Source of the DNA: an uncultured Lachnospiraceae bacterium | Lineage (GTDB): Bacteria; Bacillota; Clostridia; Lachnospirales; Lachnospiraceae | DNA: 61,813 nucleotides | Direction: 5' to 3' | NCBI GenBank assembly: GCA_910588965.1 | Contig: CAJUSO010000017.1 | Location: forward strand, 1-61,813 | Shown here: positions 6,568 through 15,531 of the stretch, one piece after another | Layout of the letters: each line of letters opens with the position of its first letter | How positions within the stretch are numbered: position 1 is the stretch's first letter | Notes under the pieces: model-generated | Seen by the model: the letters and a program-made list of their open reading frames with translations, nothing else | Told to the model about the DNA's origin: nothing | Databases searched by the model: none | Program-made: the position numbers and the translations under genes

Positions 6568-7883
6568 CATTTTTCCAAGAAAAATAGGATTTTTACGGAG
6601 AATTTCCCTGGCCTGTTCTCAAACACGATTTCCCCATGGTTCTTTTTCACCATAGATTTTACATTTGCAATGCCAAACCCATGGTGTTCCAAATCCCCTT
6701 TGCTGGTGCCGGCCCCCAGGCGCCCCAAGTCCACCTCTTCCTTGGCAGGGTTCACAATTTCTATCACAAGATATTCCCCAAAACGCCTGATTTCCAAACA
6801 GACGGCCCTTTCCTCCACATGTACGCCTGCACAGGCCTCTATGCTGTTCGACAGCAAGTTGGAGAAAATCGTACAGAGGTCGAAATCCCCAATCCCAAGC
6901 TTCCCTGGGAGCATCCCGTCAATTTCCCAACGGATATGGAGCTGCTCTCCCCTGGCCCTTGCTTCCTGCAGGACTGCATCCACGATTTCATGGTTCACGG
7001 ATACTACTTTTTTAATTGCCTGTTCCATATGGTCCTGCATTTCCATCAGGTAAGCCTGGGCTTTCCCATACTCCCCGCGGCCCATATAATAGGACAGGAT
7101 GCGGATATGCGCCTGCAGGTCATGGCGCATCTTCCTGGTTTCCCTGGCATTTTTACGCACCAGGCGCACATATCCTTTTGTAATCTCCAGGTACTTATCC
7201 TTTAACCCGCTTTCTTCTTTATATTTTTTGCGGAATAGATCCAGTATGGCTATCCCCACCCACAACACATAGAACATCCCGCTGACAAAAATCATGCTCC
7301 CAATAATCATGGCAGCAAGCCCTGTATCCCCATATGCCTTCCCAATCTCCTCAATGGAATGCTGGATCAGGGAAGCTGCCATGGTAGAGGCGCACCCAAT
7401 CACAAAGTATTTTGTCTGCATATTGCTTATTATCTCTTGGTAACCCGGAACCATCCTGCGCACTGCCCCAGACAGGCACGCGATGGCGGCAATGACAGCT
7501 ATGCTCCTAAGGAGCCTGTATGCCCAATGCCCTTCAAAAACCGCCGGCTGCCCGGACAGCCAGCAGAATACAAAATCGATGCACAAGTACGGGAGGTTTA
7601 AATACATAATGCTGCACAGGTAAATTGCCAGCCTCCGGATTACCTTCCCCCTTGTCCACAGCAGCAGGATAACCGGCATGGACAATATCTTCACCGTGGC
7701 GTGGAGGAACGCATGCCCTGGCAGCAAGAGTTCCCCAAGCCCCACTACGGCCAGCAGCGCCGCTCCCCACAGGAACATGGCTTTTTGCCTTGCCAATGGG
7801 ACGCAGAAGATACCGCACATCATCACACCGCCTTCCGCAACCCACAGGATTTCCTGCAAGGCCACAACCGCAATGCTTCTCAT
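6567..7883 (-). CDS. GHKL sensor histidine kinase (AgrC/VirS-like)
   Basis: A 438-residue kinase. The first 215 residues hold about six membrane segments and no extracellular domain, as in peptide-sensing AgrC-type kinases. Then come a linker helix, a phosphoacceptor motif RHDLQAH with H254, the N-box SNLLSNSIEA (about 341-350) and the G-box HGFGIANVK (401-409). Start chosen at 7883: AGGAAGG lies 8-9 bases upstream and the ATG falls one base after the stop of the response regulator, so the pair is translationally coupled; a longer start would overlap the regulator. The ligand is unknown; AgrB and AgrD genes are absent nearby. Confidence 0.88.
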   Translation of the reverse strand: MRSIAVVALQEILWVAEGGVMMCGIFCVPLARQKAMFLWGAALLAVVGLGELLLPGHAFLHATVKILSMPVILLLWTRGKVIRRLAIYLCSIMYLNLPYLCIDFVFCWLSGQPAVFEGHWAYRLLRSIAVIAAIACLSGAVRRMVPGYQEIISNMQTKYFVIGCASTMAASLIQHSIEEIGKAYGDTGLAAMIIGSMIFVSGMFYVLWVGIAILDLFRKKYKEESGLKDKYLEITKGYVRLVRKNARETRKMRHDLQAHIRILSYYMGRGEYGKAQAYLMEMQDHMEQAIKKVVSVNHEIVDAVLQEARARGEQLHIRWEIDGMLPGKLGIGDFDLCTIFSNLLSNSIEACAGVHVEERAVCLEIRRFGEYLVIEIVNPAKEEVDLGRLGAGTSKGDLEHHGFGIANVKSMVKKNHGEIVFENRPGKFSVKILFFLEK

Positions 7884-7884
7884 C

Positions 7885-8586
7885 CTATCTTGCCTTCCTG
7901 AGCACATAGAGCTGGAAGGCATCCTTCAAATCCCTATATTTCCTCCTGCTTACGGGTATCTCCTCCCCATTTGCCATATGGATTTTACCGTCAATCTTGG
8001 CAATATTCCTAAAATTCACAAGATAACTTTTATGGCATCTGAAAAAGGATTTACGCCCCAGCATTTCCTCTAGCCGGTTTAAGCCCATATCGCAAAAATG
8101 CGCTTCCTCCATGCCCACCATACGGCTGTATTTCTTCTCTGACACAAAATAGCAGATATCCTTTAGGCTGACAATCAAATCCTGGTTGATGCTCTTAAGC
8201 ATCACTTTCTGGTTCTCAGCCACATCCTCAATCATCCTGCTTAGGTATTTCCCCAGCCTGGCCTTCTCGGCAGGCTTCCCCAGGAACCCGTAGACATTCC
8301 TCCCAAAGGCTTCCTGCATCTCCTCCATGTGGTTTGTAAGGAACAGGATTTTAATGTCCTCTTCCTCCTTCTGCAGCATGTCTTTTAGCTGAATCCCGGA
8401 AACCTCCCCCATCCCAATATCCAGCAGCAAAATATCCGTCTTTTCCCTCCGCCTCAGGAACTCCTTGCCAGATTCATACTCGACTGGAAGGTATTCCATA
8501 CCTTTTTCCATAAAATACTCTCTCAGCAGTTCCCCAACCATCCTCCTGCTGGTCTTTTCATCATCACATATCCCAATTCTTATCAT
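7885..8586 (-). CDS. LytTR-family response regulator
   Basis: A 233-residue protein with an N-terminal receiver domain (acidic pocket D8-D9, phosphoacceptor D56 in ILLLDIGMG, K104 in FLGKP) and a C-terminal LytTR DNA-binding domain (about residues 133-228, with FFRCHKSYLVNFRNI and EEIPVSRRKYRDLKDAF). This is the AgrA/VirR class. It is the first gene of the unit, with its own promoter 60 bases upstream, and overlaps in coupling with the GHKL kinase. Likely targets are the LytTR-like boxes just after the kinase gene. Confidence 0.92.
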   Translation of the reverse strand: MIRIGICDDEKTSRRMVGELLREYFMEKGMEYLPVEYESGKEFLRRREKTDILLLDIGMGEVSGIQLKDMLQKEEEDIKILFLTNHMEEMQEAFGRNVYGFLGKPAEKARLGKYLSRMIEDVAENQKVMLKSINQDLIVSLKDICYFVSEKKYSRMVGMEEAHFCDMGLNRLEEMLGRKSFFRCHKSYLVNFRNIAKIDGKIHMANGEEIPVSRRKYRDLKDAFQLYVLRKAR

Positions 8587-8644
8587 CTTACATTCCTATA
8601 TATTTGTCATGTGTACGTTTAACCTAAGGTCTCCTGTCATTTTC

Positions 8645-8673
8645 ATTATATGAAAATCTTTCCTCCTTGTCCA
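8645..8673 (-). promoter_or_regulatory. Promoter of the LytTR two-component genes
   Basis: TGGACA (8668-8673) and TATAAT (8645-8650) on the minus strand with 17-base spacing, about 60 bases before the start codon. A TACGTTTAA element lies between it and the gene (8614-8622), and a second copy near 8734-8743 on the side of the divergent transporter gene; whether these bind a regulator is unknown. Confidence 0.7.
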
Positions 8674-8748
8674 TGCGATTTTCTAGAAACTTTACCCACT
8701 TTTATTCACAAATGGGAATAACTTTTTGTCAAATACGTTTAAGAACTA

Positions 8749-8777
8749 TTACAAACTCCTTTATTATGTGATATAAT
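8749..8777 (+). promoter_or_regulatory. Promoter of the NSS transporter gene
   Basis: TTACAA (8749-8754) and a consensus TATAAT (8772-8777) with 17-base spacing, 57 bases before the start codon. It is divergent from the two-component promoter, about 75 bases away. Confidence 0.75.
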
Positions 8778-8833
8778 GTTCCATATTTGGCAACTGCTTA
8801 CCATAGGAACATTTACACAGAACGGAGGGATTT

Positions 8834-10240
8834 ATGAAGACAGAAAAAAACAGGAACTCATTTTCGGGCTCAGTCGGGTTTGTGCTGGCGGCGGCGGGGA
8901 GCGCCGTAGGGCTTGGGAATATCTGGCGCTTCCCATATCTTGCAGCCAAAGATGGGGGCGGCCTCTACCTAGTGGTCTACCTGGCGCTGCTCCTTACCTT
9001 TGGCTTCACCTTGCTCACCACGGAGGTCGCCATTGGGCGCAAGACCAAACAGAGCCCGCTGACCGCCTACAAAAAGCTCCAGGAAAAATGGGGGTTCTTA
9101 GGCGTCCTGGCCTGCCTGGTGCCGGTTATTATCATGCCTTATTACTGCGTGATTGGCGGCTGGGTAGTGAAATATTTTATGGCTTACCTCACTGGCTCAG
9201 GCAGCAGCGCAGCCCAGGACGGGTACTTCTCGGAATTTACCGCAGGGGTATGGCAGCCCCTGGTATTTATGGCTATTTTCCTATTCGTGGTATCCTTTAT
9301 TATTTTCCGGGGCGTGAACCGGGGGATTGAGTCTTCCTCCAAGATACTGATGCCCCTGCTCCTTCTGATGGTTGTGGGGATTGCCTTCTTTTCCCTGACG
9401 ATCAGGCACACAGACGCCAATGGGGTGGCCAGGACAGGGATGGAAGGGTTCCGGATCTATGTCATCCCCAACCTGGAGGGGCTGACCGTGAAGGGGTTCT
9501 TTACCGTCCTTTTGGACGCCATGGGGCAGCTGTTCTTTAGCCTGAGCGTTGCCATGGGGATTATGATTGCCTACGGCTCTTATGTGAAAGATGACGCGAA
9601 CCTGGCCAAGTCCATCAACCAGATTGAAATTTTTGACACGGCTGTAGCGTTCCTGGCAGGCATGATGATCATCCCCGCCGTCTATACCTTTATGGGGCGT
9701 GAAGGGATGGAGGCCTCCGGCCCCAGCCTGATGTTCGTGTCGCTGCCTAAGGTATTTTCCTCCATGGGGAGGGTTGGGAACCTGATTGGCGGGCTTTTCT
9801 TCGCCATGGTGCTGTTTGCAGCGCTCACCAGCGCCGTGTCTGTCATGGAAGCCGTAGTATCCAGCCTGATGGACAAATTCCACCTGTCGCGTATAAAGGC
9901 TGCCACAGTGGAACTGCTGGTTGCGCTGGGCGGTGGGATTTTGGTCTGCCTGGGCTATAATAAGCTGTATTTTGACATTACGCTGCCCAATGGCTCCCAT
10001 GCGCAGATCCTGGATATCATGGATTATATCAGCAATAACTGCCTGATGCCCCTGGTGGCAATTGGGACGTGCGCGCTCATTGGATGGGTTGTGAAGCCCA
10101 AGGCCATTATCAGCGAGGTGGAGAAGACCGGATGCAGGTTTGGCAGGAAATCTTTATATATCGTTATGATACGGTTTATCGCACCGGCGCTTCTGCTTGT
10201 GCTGCTGCTGAAATCCGTAGGGCTCCTTCGGGCAATCTAA
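8834..10240 (+). CDS. Neurotransmitter:sodium symporter (NSS) family transporter
   Basis: A 468-residue protein with 11-12 membrane segments. The family signature is at the N-terminus: SVGFVLAAAGSAVGLGNIWR followed by FPYLAAKDGGG, the sodium and substrate site of transmembrane helix 1 in LeuT-type transporters. Bacterial members import amino acids with sodium (for example tryptophan or branched/aromatic residues); the substrate here cannot be read off. Start: CGGAGGGATTT then ATG. It stands alone on the plus strand and is followed 80 bases later by the secreted HExxH protein gene, with no terminator seen between them. Confidence 0.93.
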   Translation: MKTEKNRNSFSGSVGFVLAAAGSAVGLGNIWRFPYLAAKDGGGLYLVVYLALLLTFGFTLLTTEVAIGRKTKQSPLTAYKKLQEKWGFLGVLACLVPVIIMPYYCVIGGWVVKYFMAYLTGSGSSAAQDGYFSEFTAGVWQPLVFMAIFLFVVSFIIFRGVNRGIESSSKILMPLLLLMVVGIAFFSLTIRHTDANGVARTGMEGFRIYVIPNLEGLTVKGFFTVLLDAMGQLFFSLSVAMGIMIAYGSYVKDDANLAKSINQIEIFDTAVAFLAGMMIIPAVYTFMGREGMEASGPSLMFVSLPKVFSSMGRVGNLIGGLFFAMVLFAALTSAVSVMEAVVSSLMDKFHLSRIKAATVELLVALGGGILVCLGYNKLYFDITLPNGSHAQILDIMDYISNNCLMPLVAIGTCALIGWVVKPKAIISEVEKTGCRFGRKSLYIVMIRFIAPALLLVLLLKSVGLLRAI

Positions 10241-10322
10241 ACACCGGGGCCGCAAAAGCCTGGCACAAGGGCGCGGCCCATAAGAACTGGCAATCCTAGG
10301 AAATGGGAGGAGGGATTTGGGA

Positions 10323-11303
10323 ATGGAACATACAAAAAAGAAAATACAGCGGTTACTGTCAGGGCTATTAGTAGTTTTCATCCTTTTTGGGACGCCCGGC
10401 GCATCATTAAAAAGCATGGCGGCGCCGAAGATGCCGGGGCTTAATGCGAAGGTTACAGAAAAGAACGTGCTGAAGATACTGAACCGCTATGATACAGACG
10501 GCGCTTATATCATGAAGAAGCAGATCCAGGCTGGGGACCATATATTGGCCTGGTTCCCAAGCGGGAGGCGGATCATTGACGGGATAAATACGGCCGTCCA
10601 TGAGGAAACCCACGCCTATAGCTTCCAGAGGGCACATTGGAACGCTTATTTCGTAGGGAAGAAAAAGACCATCCATGTACCGGTTACAGCTATTTTCCAT
10701 ACGAAGAAAATGGCAGGGTCTATCCCTTCCAGGCTCCGTACCTTCCGGTATAAGACCTATGTGGCAAAGCCAGTGGCAAACCTGGCTTCCAACGTGGAAG
10801 GGGCTTATGGGCTGCTGAATGAGTTTATGGCTTACCGGATGGGGATGAGCACCACGCTTTCGCTTTATCCTTATTATACATCACAGAACGCCGGCTGGGA
10901 CGCCTGGCAGGCCTATATCAATTCCTGTGAGAACGACAAGCTGGCCTATGCAGAATTCAAGTATTATATCCTGCATTACCTTTCTTATGCTAAGAAGCAT
11001 TACCCAAAGGTGTACCAAGGGATTCTGGGGAACCGGAAGTTCTGCCAGGCTTACCGGAGCCTGGAAAGCAGCTTTGCGAAGCTTATCAGCACTTACGCCA
11101 AGGATTTAAAGAAGATACAGAAGCTCATGAAGAAACAGGGGCGCAAGATGGAGATTACGGACAAAACCATCTGGATCAGCACCGGCCCCTACAGCAAGGC
11201 AGGCCTGGGGCGGTATACGGCAGACTATAAGAAACTGCAGAAAGAAATGAAAAAAAGCGCCTACGCGTCCATCCATAAAAAATTAATCGCAAAAGGGAAG
11301 TAA
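10323..11303 (+). CDS. Secreted putative zinc metallopeptidase (HExxH protein)
   Basis: A 326-residue protein with a signal peptide (about residues 8-34, ending ASLKSMAAP). It carries H93-E94-E95-T96-H97, a HExxH zinc site in the context AVHEETHAYSF, and 70 residues later LLNEFMAY with E167, well placed as a third, gluzincin-like ligand. No substrate or inhibitor domain is recognised; the C-terminal third is lysine-rich. I do not know a named family for it. Start: ATG at 10323, nine bases after AGGAGG; a TTG at 10317 is too close to that site. Peptidase activity is inference from the motif pair. Confidence 0.65.
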   Translation: MEHTKKKIQRLLSGLLVVFILFGTPGASLKSMAAPKMPGLNAKVTEKNVLKILNRYDTDGAYIMKKQIQAGDHILAWFPSGRRIIDGINTAVHEETHAYSFQRAHWNAYFVGKKKTIHVPVTAIFHTKKMAGSIPSRLRTFRYKTYVAKPVANLASNVEGAYGLLNEFMAYRMGMSTTLSLYPYYTSQNAGWDAWQAYINSCENDKLAYAEFKYYILHYLSYAKKHYPKVYQGILGNRKFCQAYRSLESSFAKLISTYAKDLKKIQKLMKKQGRKMEITDKTIWISTGPYSKAGLGRYTADYKKLQKEMKKSAYASIHKKLIAKGK

Positions 11304-11308
11304 CAGAT

Positions 11309-11330
11309 AGGGAAACCACACGGTTTCCCT
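11309..11330 (+). terminator. Hairpin after the HExxH protein gene
   Basis: AGGGAAACC and GGTTTCCCT form a perfect 9-bp stem with loop ACAC, 5 bases after the stop codon. There is no T-tract; the next base pair belongs to the rib promoter. It may be a weak terminator or a transcript-end stabiliser. Confidence 0.45.
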
Positions 11331-11331
11331 A

Positions 11332-11360
11332 TTGACATCCCCCCAAAATAGGAGTAGAAT
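11332..11360 (+). promoter_or_regulatory. Promoter of the riboflavin operon
   Basis: Consensus TTGACA (11332-11337), 17 bases, TAGAAT (11355-11360). It lies about 20 bases upstream of the FMN riboswitch. Confidence 0.85.
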
Positions 11361-11380
11361 AACCCCATAAATAAACATTG

Positions 11381-11513
11381 TTCTTCAGGGCAGGGTGACT
11401 TTTTTAAGAATTCCCGACCGACGGTGATACCCCACAGCGGGCAAGTCCGTGAGCCGCAAGGCATGATTTGGTGAGAATCCAAAACCGACAGTATAGTCTG
11501 GATGGGAGAAGAT
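11381..11513 (+). promoter_or_regulatory. FMN riboswitch (RFN element)
   Basis: All conserved RFN blocks are present in order: TTCAGGGCAGGGTGA, ATTCCCGACCGACGGTGATA, CCGTGAGCCGCAAGG, TTGGTGAGAATCCAA, ACCGACAGTATAGTCTGGATG and GGGAGAAG. It binds flavin mononucleotide and shuts off the rib operon when FMN is plentiful. A terminator hairpin follows before ribD. Confidence 0.98.
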
Positions 11514-11562
11514 AGGCAGCTATCCGCAGGGGCGGATACTGGTTTCCATGCGGCACAGACAG

Positions 11563-11592
11563 GCCCTGAATCGTAGATTCAGGGCTTTTTCT
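11563..11592 (+). terminator. Attenuator terminator of the FMN riboswitch
   Basis: GCCCTGAATC, loop GTA, GATTCAGGGC, then TTTTTC. It is placed between the RFN element and the ribD ribosome binding site, as in transcription-terminating FMN riboswitches. Confidence 0.92.
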
Positions 11593-11667
11593 TACGTCTC
11601 ATAGGGCGCACGGAAAGCCCTCAAGGGGATCCCCCCTTTATCTTATACTAGAAATGGAAGTGATATT

Positions 11668-12945
11668 ATGCAACCAACGCCGGCAGGCAAGGGCATCCAT
11701 GAAACTTACATGCGGCAGGCCCTAGAATTAGCAAAAAAAGGCGAGGGGCGTACCTCCCCCAACCCTATGGTGGGATGTATCGCCGTAAAAGATGGCAGGA
11801 CAATCGCAGCCGGATACCATGAAGCTTACGGCGGCTACCATGCGGAGCGCAACGCCCTGCTCCGCTGCCAGGAGGATTTGGCAGGCGCAGAGCTCTATGT
11901 TACCTTAGAACCCTGCTGCCACCACGGCAAGACCCCGCCCTGCACCGACATTATCATCGAGAAAGGCATCCGTAAGGTCTACGTGGGCTGCCTAGACCCC
12001 AACCCAAAGGTAGCAGGCAAAGGCGCCCAAATCCTGCAAGACCATGGGATTTCCGTTGAAACCGGCATCCTGGAGCCAGAATGCCGGGCGCTCAACGAGG
12101 TATTTTTCCATTATATGGAGACCCACATGCCTTTCCTGGCCATGAAATACGCCATGACCTTAGACGGCAAGATTGCCTGTGCGTCCGGCGATTCCAAATG
12201 GGTGACCGGGGAAGAATCCCGGGCATACGTCCAGCGCCTGCGCAACCGATACCGGGGCATTATGGCCGGCATCGGCACTGTCCTTGCGGACGACCCGCTG
12301 CTGAACTGCCGCATGGAAGGCGGCCGGGATCCCGTGCGCATCATCTGCGACTCCAATCTGCGGATCCCCCTGGGCAGCCAAATCGTAAAGACTGCCCCCC
12401 AATATGAGACTATCCTGGCTTACAGCCCAAAGGAAGCGCTGGCCTTCCGGATGCAAAACCTTACAGATACCGCAGGCCGCGCCAAGGCCTTAAGGGAACT
12501 CGCCCAGCAGGACCTGGAGGATACCAGGGAGGCGCTGCTGCAGCAATCCGCCGCTTTATTGGAAATCCCCATACAGGATACGCCTGCCGCCGCACCGGGC
12601 TCCCCCCGGCTGCTTGACCTTAAGGCCCTCTTGGAAGCATTGGCCCACCGCGGGATAGACAGCATCCTGTTAGAAGGCGGCGGCGCACTGAACGCTTCTG
12701 CCCTGACCGGCCGTTTTGTCCAGCGTGTCTATGCCTTTGTGGCCCCTAAGCTGGTAGCCGGCGCAGACGCCAAATCCCCGGTTGAAGGCACCGGCATCCC
12801 GAAAATGTCAGAAGCCCTCTGCTTACAGCAGATAGAGACCGCCAGGTTCGGCCAAGACTTATGCATTTCCGGAAGGATTGCCCCTTGCCCCGGATCCCAT
12901 CCATCCCAGAAGGAGGACGCTAGCCCATGTTCACAGGAATCATAG
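11668..12945 (+). CDS. ribD: Bifunctional riboflavin biosynthesis protein RibD (deaminase/reductase)
   Basis: Two-domain cytosolic enzyme for steps two and three of riboflavin synthesis from GTP. N-terminal cytidine-deaminase-like domain with zinc ligands H58-A-E60 and PCCHHGKTPPC (C83/C84 and C92); C-terminal NADPH-dependent reductase (KYAMTLDGKIACASGDSKWVTG, later ILLEGGGALNAS). At 425 residues it exceeds the usual 360-380: there is an alanine/glutamine-rich insert at about 265-310 in the reductase domain and a short C-terminal extension that overlaps ribE by 19 bases. First gene of ribD-ribE-ribBA-ribH, controlled by the FMN riboswitch. Confidence 0.96.
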   Translation: MQPTPAGKGIHETYMRQALELAKKGEGRTSPNPMVGCIAVKDGRTIAAGYHEAYGGYHAERNALLRCQEDLAGAELYVTLEPCCHHGKTPPCTDIIIEKGIRKVYVGCLDPNPKVAGKGAQILQDHGISVETGILEPECRALNEVFFHYMETHMPFLAMKYAMTLDGKIACASGDSKWVTGEESRAYVQRLRNRYRGIMAGIGTVLADDPLLNCRMEGGRDPVRIICDSNLRIPLGSQIVKTAPQYETILAYSPKEALAFRMQNLTDTAGRAKALRELAQQDLEDTREALLQQSAALLEIPIQDTPAAAPGSPRLLDLKALLEALAHRGIDSILLEGGGALNASALTGRFVQRVYAFVAPKLVAGADAKSPVEGTGIPKMSEALCLQQIETARFGQDLCISGRIAPCPGSHPSQKEDASPCSQES

Positions 12946-13577
12946 AAGAAACCGGAACCATCCAAAAAATAGAAAAAGGGGCGCTTTCCGCCAAAATCAC
13001 CGTCCAATGCAAAAAAGTCCTGGAAGGCACCAAAACCGGGGACAGCATTGCCGTGAACGGCATCTGCCTCACCGTAACTTCCCTTTCCAGGGATTCTTTC
13101 ACTGCCGACGTAATGGCAGAGACCCTGCGACGCAGCAGCCTGTCTGAGGCAGCCGCCCACACGGCTGTCAACCTGGAACGGGCCATGGCCGCCGACGGGC
13201 GCTTCGGCGGCCATATCGTGTCGGGCCACATTGACGGCACCGGCAGGATTTCCCATATCCGACAGGAGGAAATCGCTGTCTGGTACACCATTTCCGCCGC
13301 CCCAGGCCTCCTGCGCTATATCGTGGAGAAGGGCTCCATTGCCTTAGACGGCATCAGCCTTACCGTAGCCGCCGTCACCCCCCAGGATTTCCAGGTGTCC
13401 GTCATCCCCCACACCCGCCAGGAAACCTCCCTTTCTGCCAAAAAAGCGGGGAGCCTTTTGAATATCGAGTGCGATATTGTCGGAAAATATATTGAGAAAT
13501 TCCTGTCACCCCAAGAGACGGGCAGCCCCCAAAGCAGCCTGACAGAAAGCTTCTTAAAAGAACACGGTTTTGCATAG
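12927..13577 (+). CDS. ribE: Riboflavin synthase alpha chain
   Basis: A 216-residue enzyme that dismutates two 6,7-dimethyl-8-ribityllumazine molecules into riboflavin. The family start MFTGIIEETG is exact, and the two similar lumazine-binding halves are visible (NGICLTVTSL with FTADVMAETLRR; LDGISLTVAAV with FQVSVIPHT). AGAAGGAGGACG provides the ribosome binding site inside the end of ribD; the genes overlap by 19 bases, suggesting coupling. Confidence 0.97.
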   Translation: MFTGIIEETGTIQKIEKGALSAKITVQCKKVLEGTKTGDSIAVNGICLTVTSLSRDSFTADVMAETLRRSSLSEAAAHTAVNLERAMAADGRFGGHIVSGHIDGTGRISHIRQEEIAVWYTISAAPGLLRYIVEKGSIALDGISLTVAAVTPQDFQVSVIPHTRQETSLSAKKAGSLLNIECDIVGKYIEKFLSPQETGSPQSSLTESFLKEHGFA

Positions 13578-13612
13578 GCAAACGGGCGCCGCCCATACAA
13601 ACAGAAAGGATT

Positions 13613-14821
13613 ATGACAATGAGCAAGAATATTGGCACCATTGAACAGGCGATTGAAGACATCCGGCAGGGCAAGATCATCATGGCCATTGACGACCCAG
13701 ACCGGGAAAATGAAGGGGACTTTATCTGTGCGGCTGAATTTGCCACCCCGGAAAATATCAATTTTATGGCAACCCATGGCAAAGGCCTTATCTGCATGCC
13801 CATGGACAAAGCCCTCTGCTCCCAGCTTGGCCTAAAGCAGATGGTGGAGGAAAATACAGACAACCACCAGACAGCCTTTACCATTTCCATTGACGGCATT
13901 GACACAGAGACAGGCATTTCTGCCTTTGAACGCTCCAAAACCGCCCTGGCTGCCGTCAGGGACGGCGCAAAGCCAGAGGATTTCCGCAAGCCGGGCCATA
14001 TGTTCCCCTTAGAATCCCGGGAAGGCGGCGTCCTCAAACGCACAGGCCATACCGAAGCCACCGTAGACCTGGCCATGCTGGCCGGGCTCAAGCCCTGCGG
14101 CCTGTGCTGTGAGATTATGCGGGAAGACGGCACCATGATGCGTACCACGGAACTGCTGCAGCTGGCTGGGAAATTCCAGATGACGGTTATCACGATTGCC
14201 GACCTGGTGCGCTACCGTATGGACAGGGACAGCCTGGTGCGCCAGGAAGCCCACGCCAAGCTCCCCACCAAATACGGGGAATTTGAGATTTATGGCTATG
14301 TGAACAAGATAAGCGGCGAGCACCATGTGGCGCTGGTTATGGGCGATGTGGCAGACGGTGAGCCTGTGCTCTGCCGCGTCCATTCCGAATGCCTCACCGG
14401 GGATGTATTCGGCTCCGGCCGCTGCGACTGCGGGGAACAGCTTGATTCCGCCATGAAGGCAATCGCCAAAGCCGGGAGGGGGATCCTCTTATATATGCGC
14501 CAGGAAGGGCGCGGGATTGGCCTGATCAACAAGTTAAAGGCCTACGAACTGCAGGAACAGGGGCTGGATACCGTAGAGGCCAATGTGAAGCTGGGATTTG
14601 CGCCGGATCTGCGGGATTATGGCATCGGCGCACAGATCCTGCATGACTTGGGGGCGGAAAAGCTCCTGCTGCTGACCAATAACCCCAAGAAAATCACAGG
14701 GCTTTCCGGCTATGGCATTTCCATTGAGGAACGTGTCCCCATCCAGATGCCCGCCAAGAATACGGACGTATTCTACCTAAAGACAAAACAGGCAAAAATG
14801 CAGCATATGACAGATTATTAA
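13613..14821 (+). CDS. ribBA: Bifunctional 3,4-dihydroxy-2-butanone 4-phosphate synthase / GTP cyclohydrolase II
   Basis: A 402-residue fusion that makes both branch precursors of lumazine. The N-terminal RibB half has DDPDRENEGDFICAAE and the catalytic GLICMP region; the C-terminal RibA half has HSECLTGDVFGSGRCDCGEQL with the three zinc cysteines and MRQEGRGIGLINKLKAYELQ. Two in-frame ATGs lie 6 bases apart; the second (13619) is better spaced from AGAAAGG, so the true start may be there. It follows ribE by 35 bases. Confidence 0.97.
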   Translation: MTMSKNIGTIEQAIEDIRQGKIIMAIDDPDRENEGDFICAAEFATPENINFMATHGKGLICMPMDKALCSQLGLKQMVEENTDNHQTAFTISIDGIDTETGISAFERSKTALAAVRDGAKPEDFRKPGHMFPLESREGGVLKRTGHTEATVDLAMLAGLKPCGLCCEIMREDGTMMRTTELLQLAGKFQMTVITIADLVRYRMDRDSLVRQEAHAKLPTKYGEFEIYGYVNKISGEHHVALVMGDVADGEPVLCRVHSECLTGDVFGSGRCDCGEQLDSAMKAIAKAGRGILLYMRQEGRGIGLINKLKAYELQEQGLDTVEANVKLGFAPDLRDYGIGAQILHDLGAEKLLLLTNNPKKITGLSGYGISIEERVPIQMPAKNTDVFYLKTKQAKMQHMTDY

Positions 14822-14861
14822 TCACAACCGCACATATTTTTTGAAGAAAAGGAGAAAGAAC

Positions 14862-15326
14862 ATGAGGATTTTAGAAGGAAATGTAGTTGCAAGCGGAGCA
14901 AAAATCGGCATCGTAGCATCCAGGTTCAATGAATTTATCGTATCAAAGCTTGTGGGCGGCGCCCAGGACGCCCTGATACGCCATGGGGTAACGGACGGCG
15001 ACATTACCCTGGCATGGGTGCCCGGAGCCTTCGAAATCCCCCTGGCTGCCCAGAAGATGGCTGAAACCGGCAATTATGACGCCGTAATCTGCCTGGGCGC
15101 CGTGATTAAGGGAGCCACTACCCATTATGACTATGTATGCGCAGAGGTCAGCAAAGGCATAGCAGCCGTAGGCTTAAAGACAGAAATCCCCGTAATCTTC
15201 GGCGTTGTCACTACGGACAATATCGAGCAGGCCATCGAACGCGCCGGGAGTAAGGCGGGCAATAAGGGCTATGACGCAGCATGCACCGCCATCGAAATGA
15301 TAAACCTCTTCCAGGCGATGCGATAA
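14862..15326 (+). CDS. ribH: 6,7-dimethyl-8-ribityllumazine synthase
   Basis: A 154-residue enzyme joining 5-amino-6-ribitylaminouracil and the butanone phosphate from RibBA. Family features: GIVASRFNEFIVSKLVGGA, WVPGAFEIPLAAQKMAETGNYDAVICLGAVIKGATTH split across the middle, and IPVIFGVVTTDNIEQAIERAGSKAGNKG at the end. ATG at 14862 is preceded by AAAGGAGAAAGAAC and gives the normal length; an upstream TTG would read through that site. Last gene of the operon, followed by a strong terminator. Confidence 0.97.
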   Translation: MRILEGNVVASGAKIGIVASRFNEFIVSKLVGGAQDALIRHGVTDGDITLAWVPGAFEIPLAAQKMAETGNYDAVICLGAVIKGATTHYDYVCAEVSKGIAAVGLKTEIPVIFGVVTTDNIEQAIERAGSKAGNKGYDAACTAIEMINLFQAMR

Positions 15327-15390
15327 GCCCTTAAGGCAATGCAGGCCTTCCATACTTTACAGCAGCACGGTCCTTCCTATTCCTATAAGA

Positions 15391-15462
15391 TAAAAAGCTG
15401 CTGCATAAAGAAGGCGCACCCCTAACCCAGGGTGCGCCTTCCCTTATGCAGCAGCTTTTGTA
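15391..15462. terminator. Bidirectional terminator between ribH and the Spo0E-like gene
   Basis: AAAAAGCTGCTGCATAA and AAGGCGCACCC pair with GGGTGCGCCTT and TTATGCAGCAGCTTTT to form a two-part hairpin of about 27 bp with A-rich left and T-rich right flanks, so it can stop transcription from both sides. A further inverted repeat, TCCTTCCTAT (about 15371) and ATAGGAAGGA (about 15482), could close an outer stem. Confidence 0.92.
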
Positions 15463-15531
15463 CGCCTAATCCCCAACCCCTGATAGGAAGGAGCGTATCC
15501 CGCCTGTATCTCCCTATACATGATGCCTATC

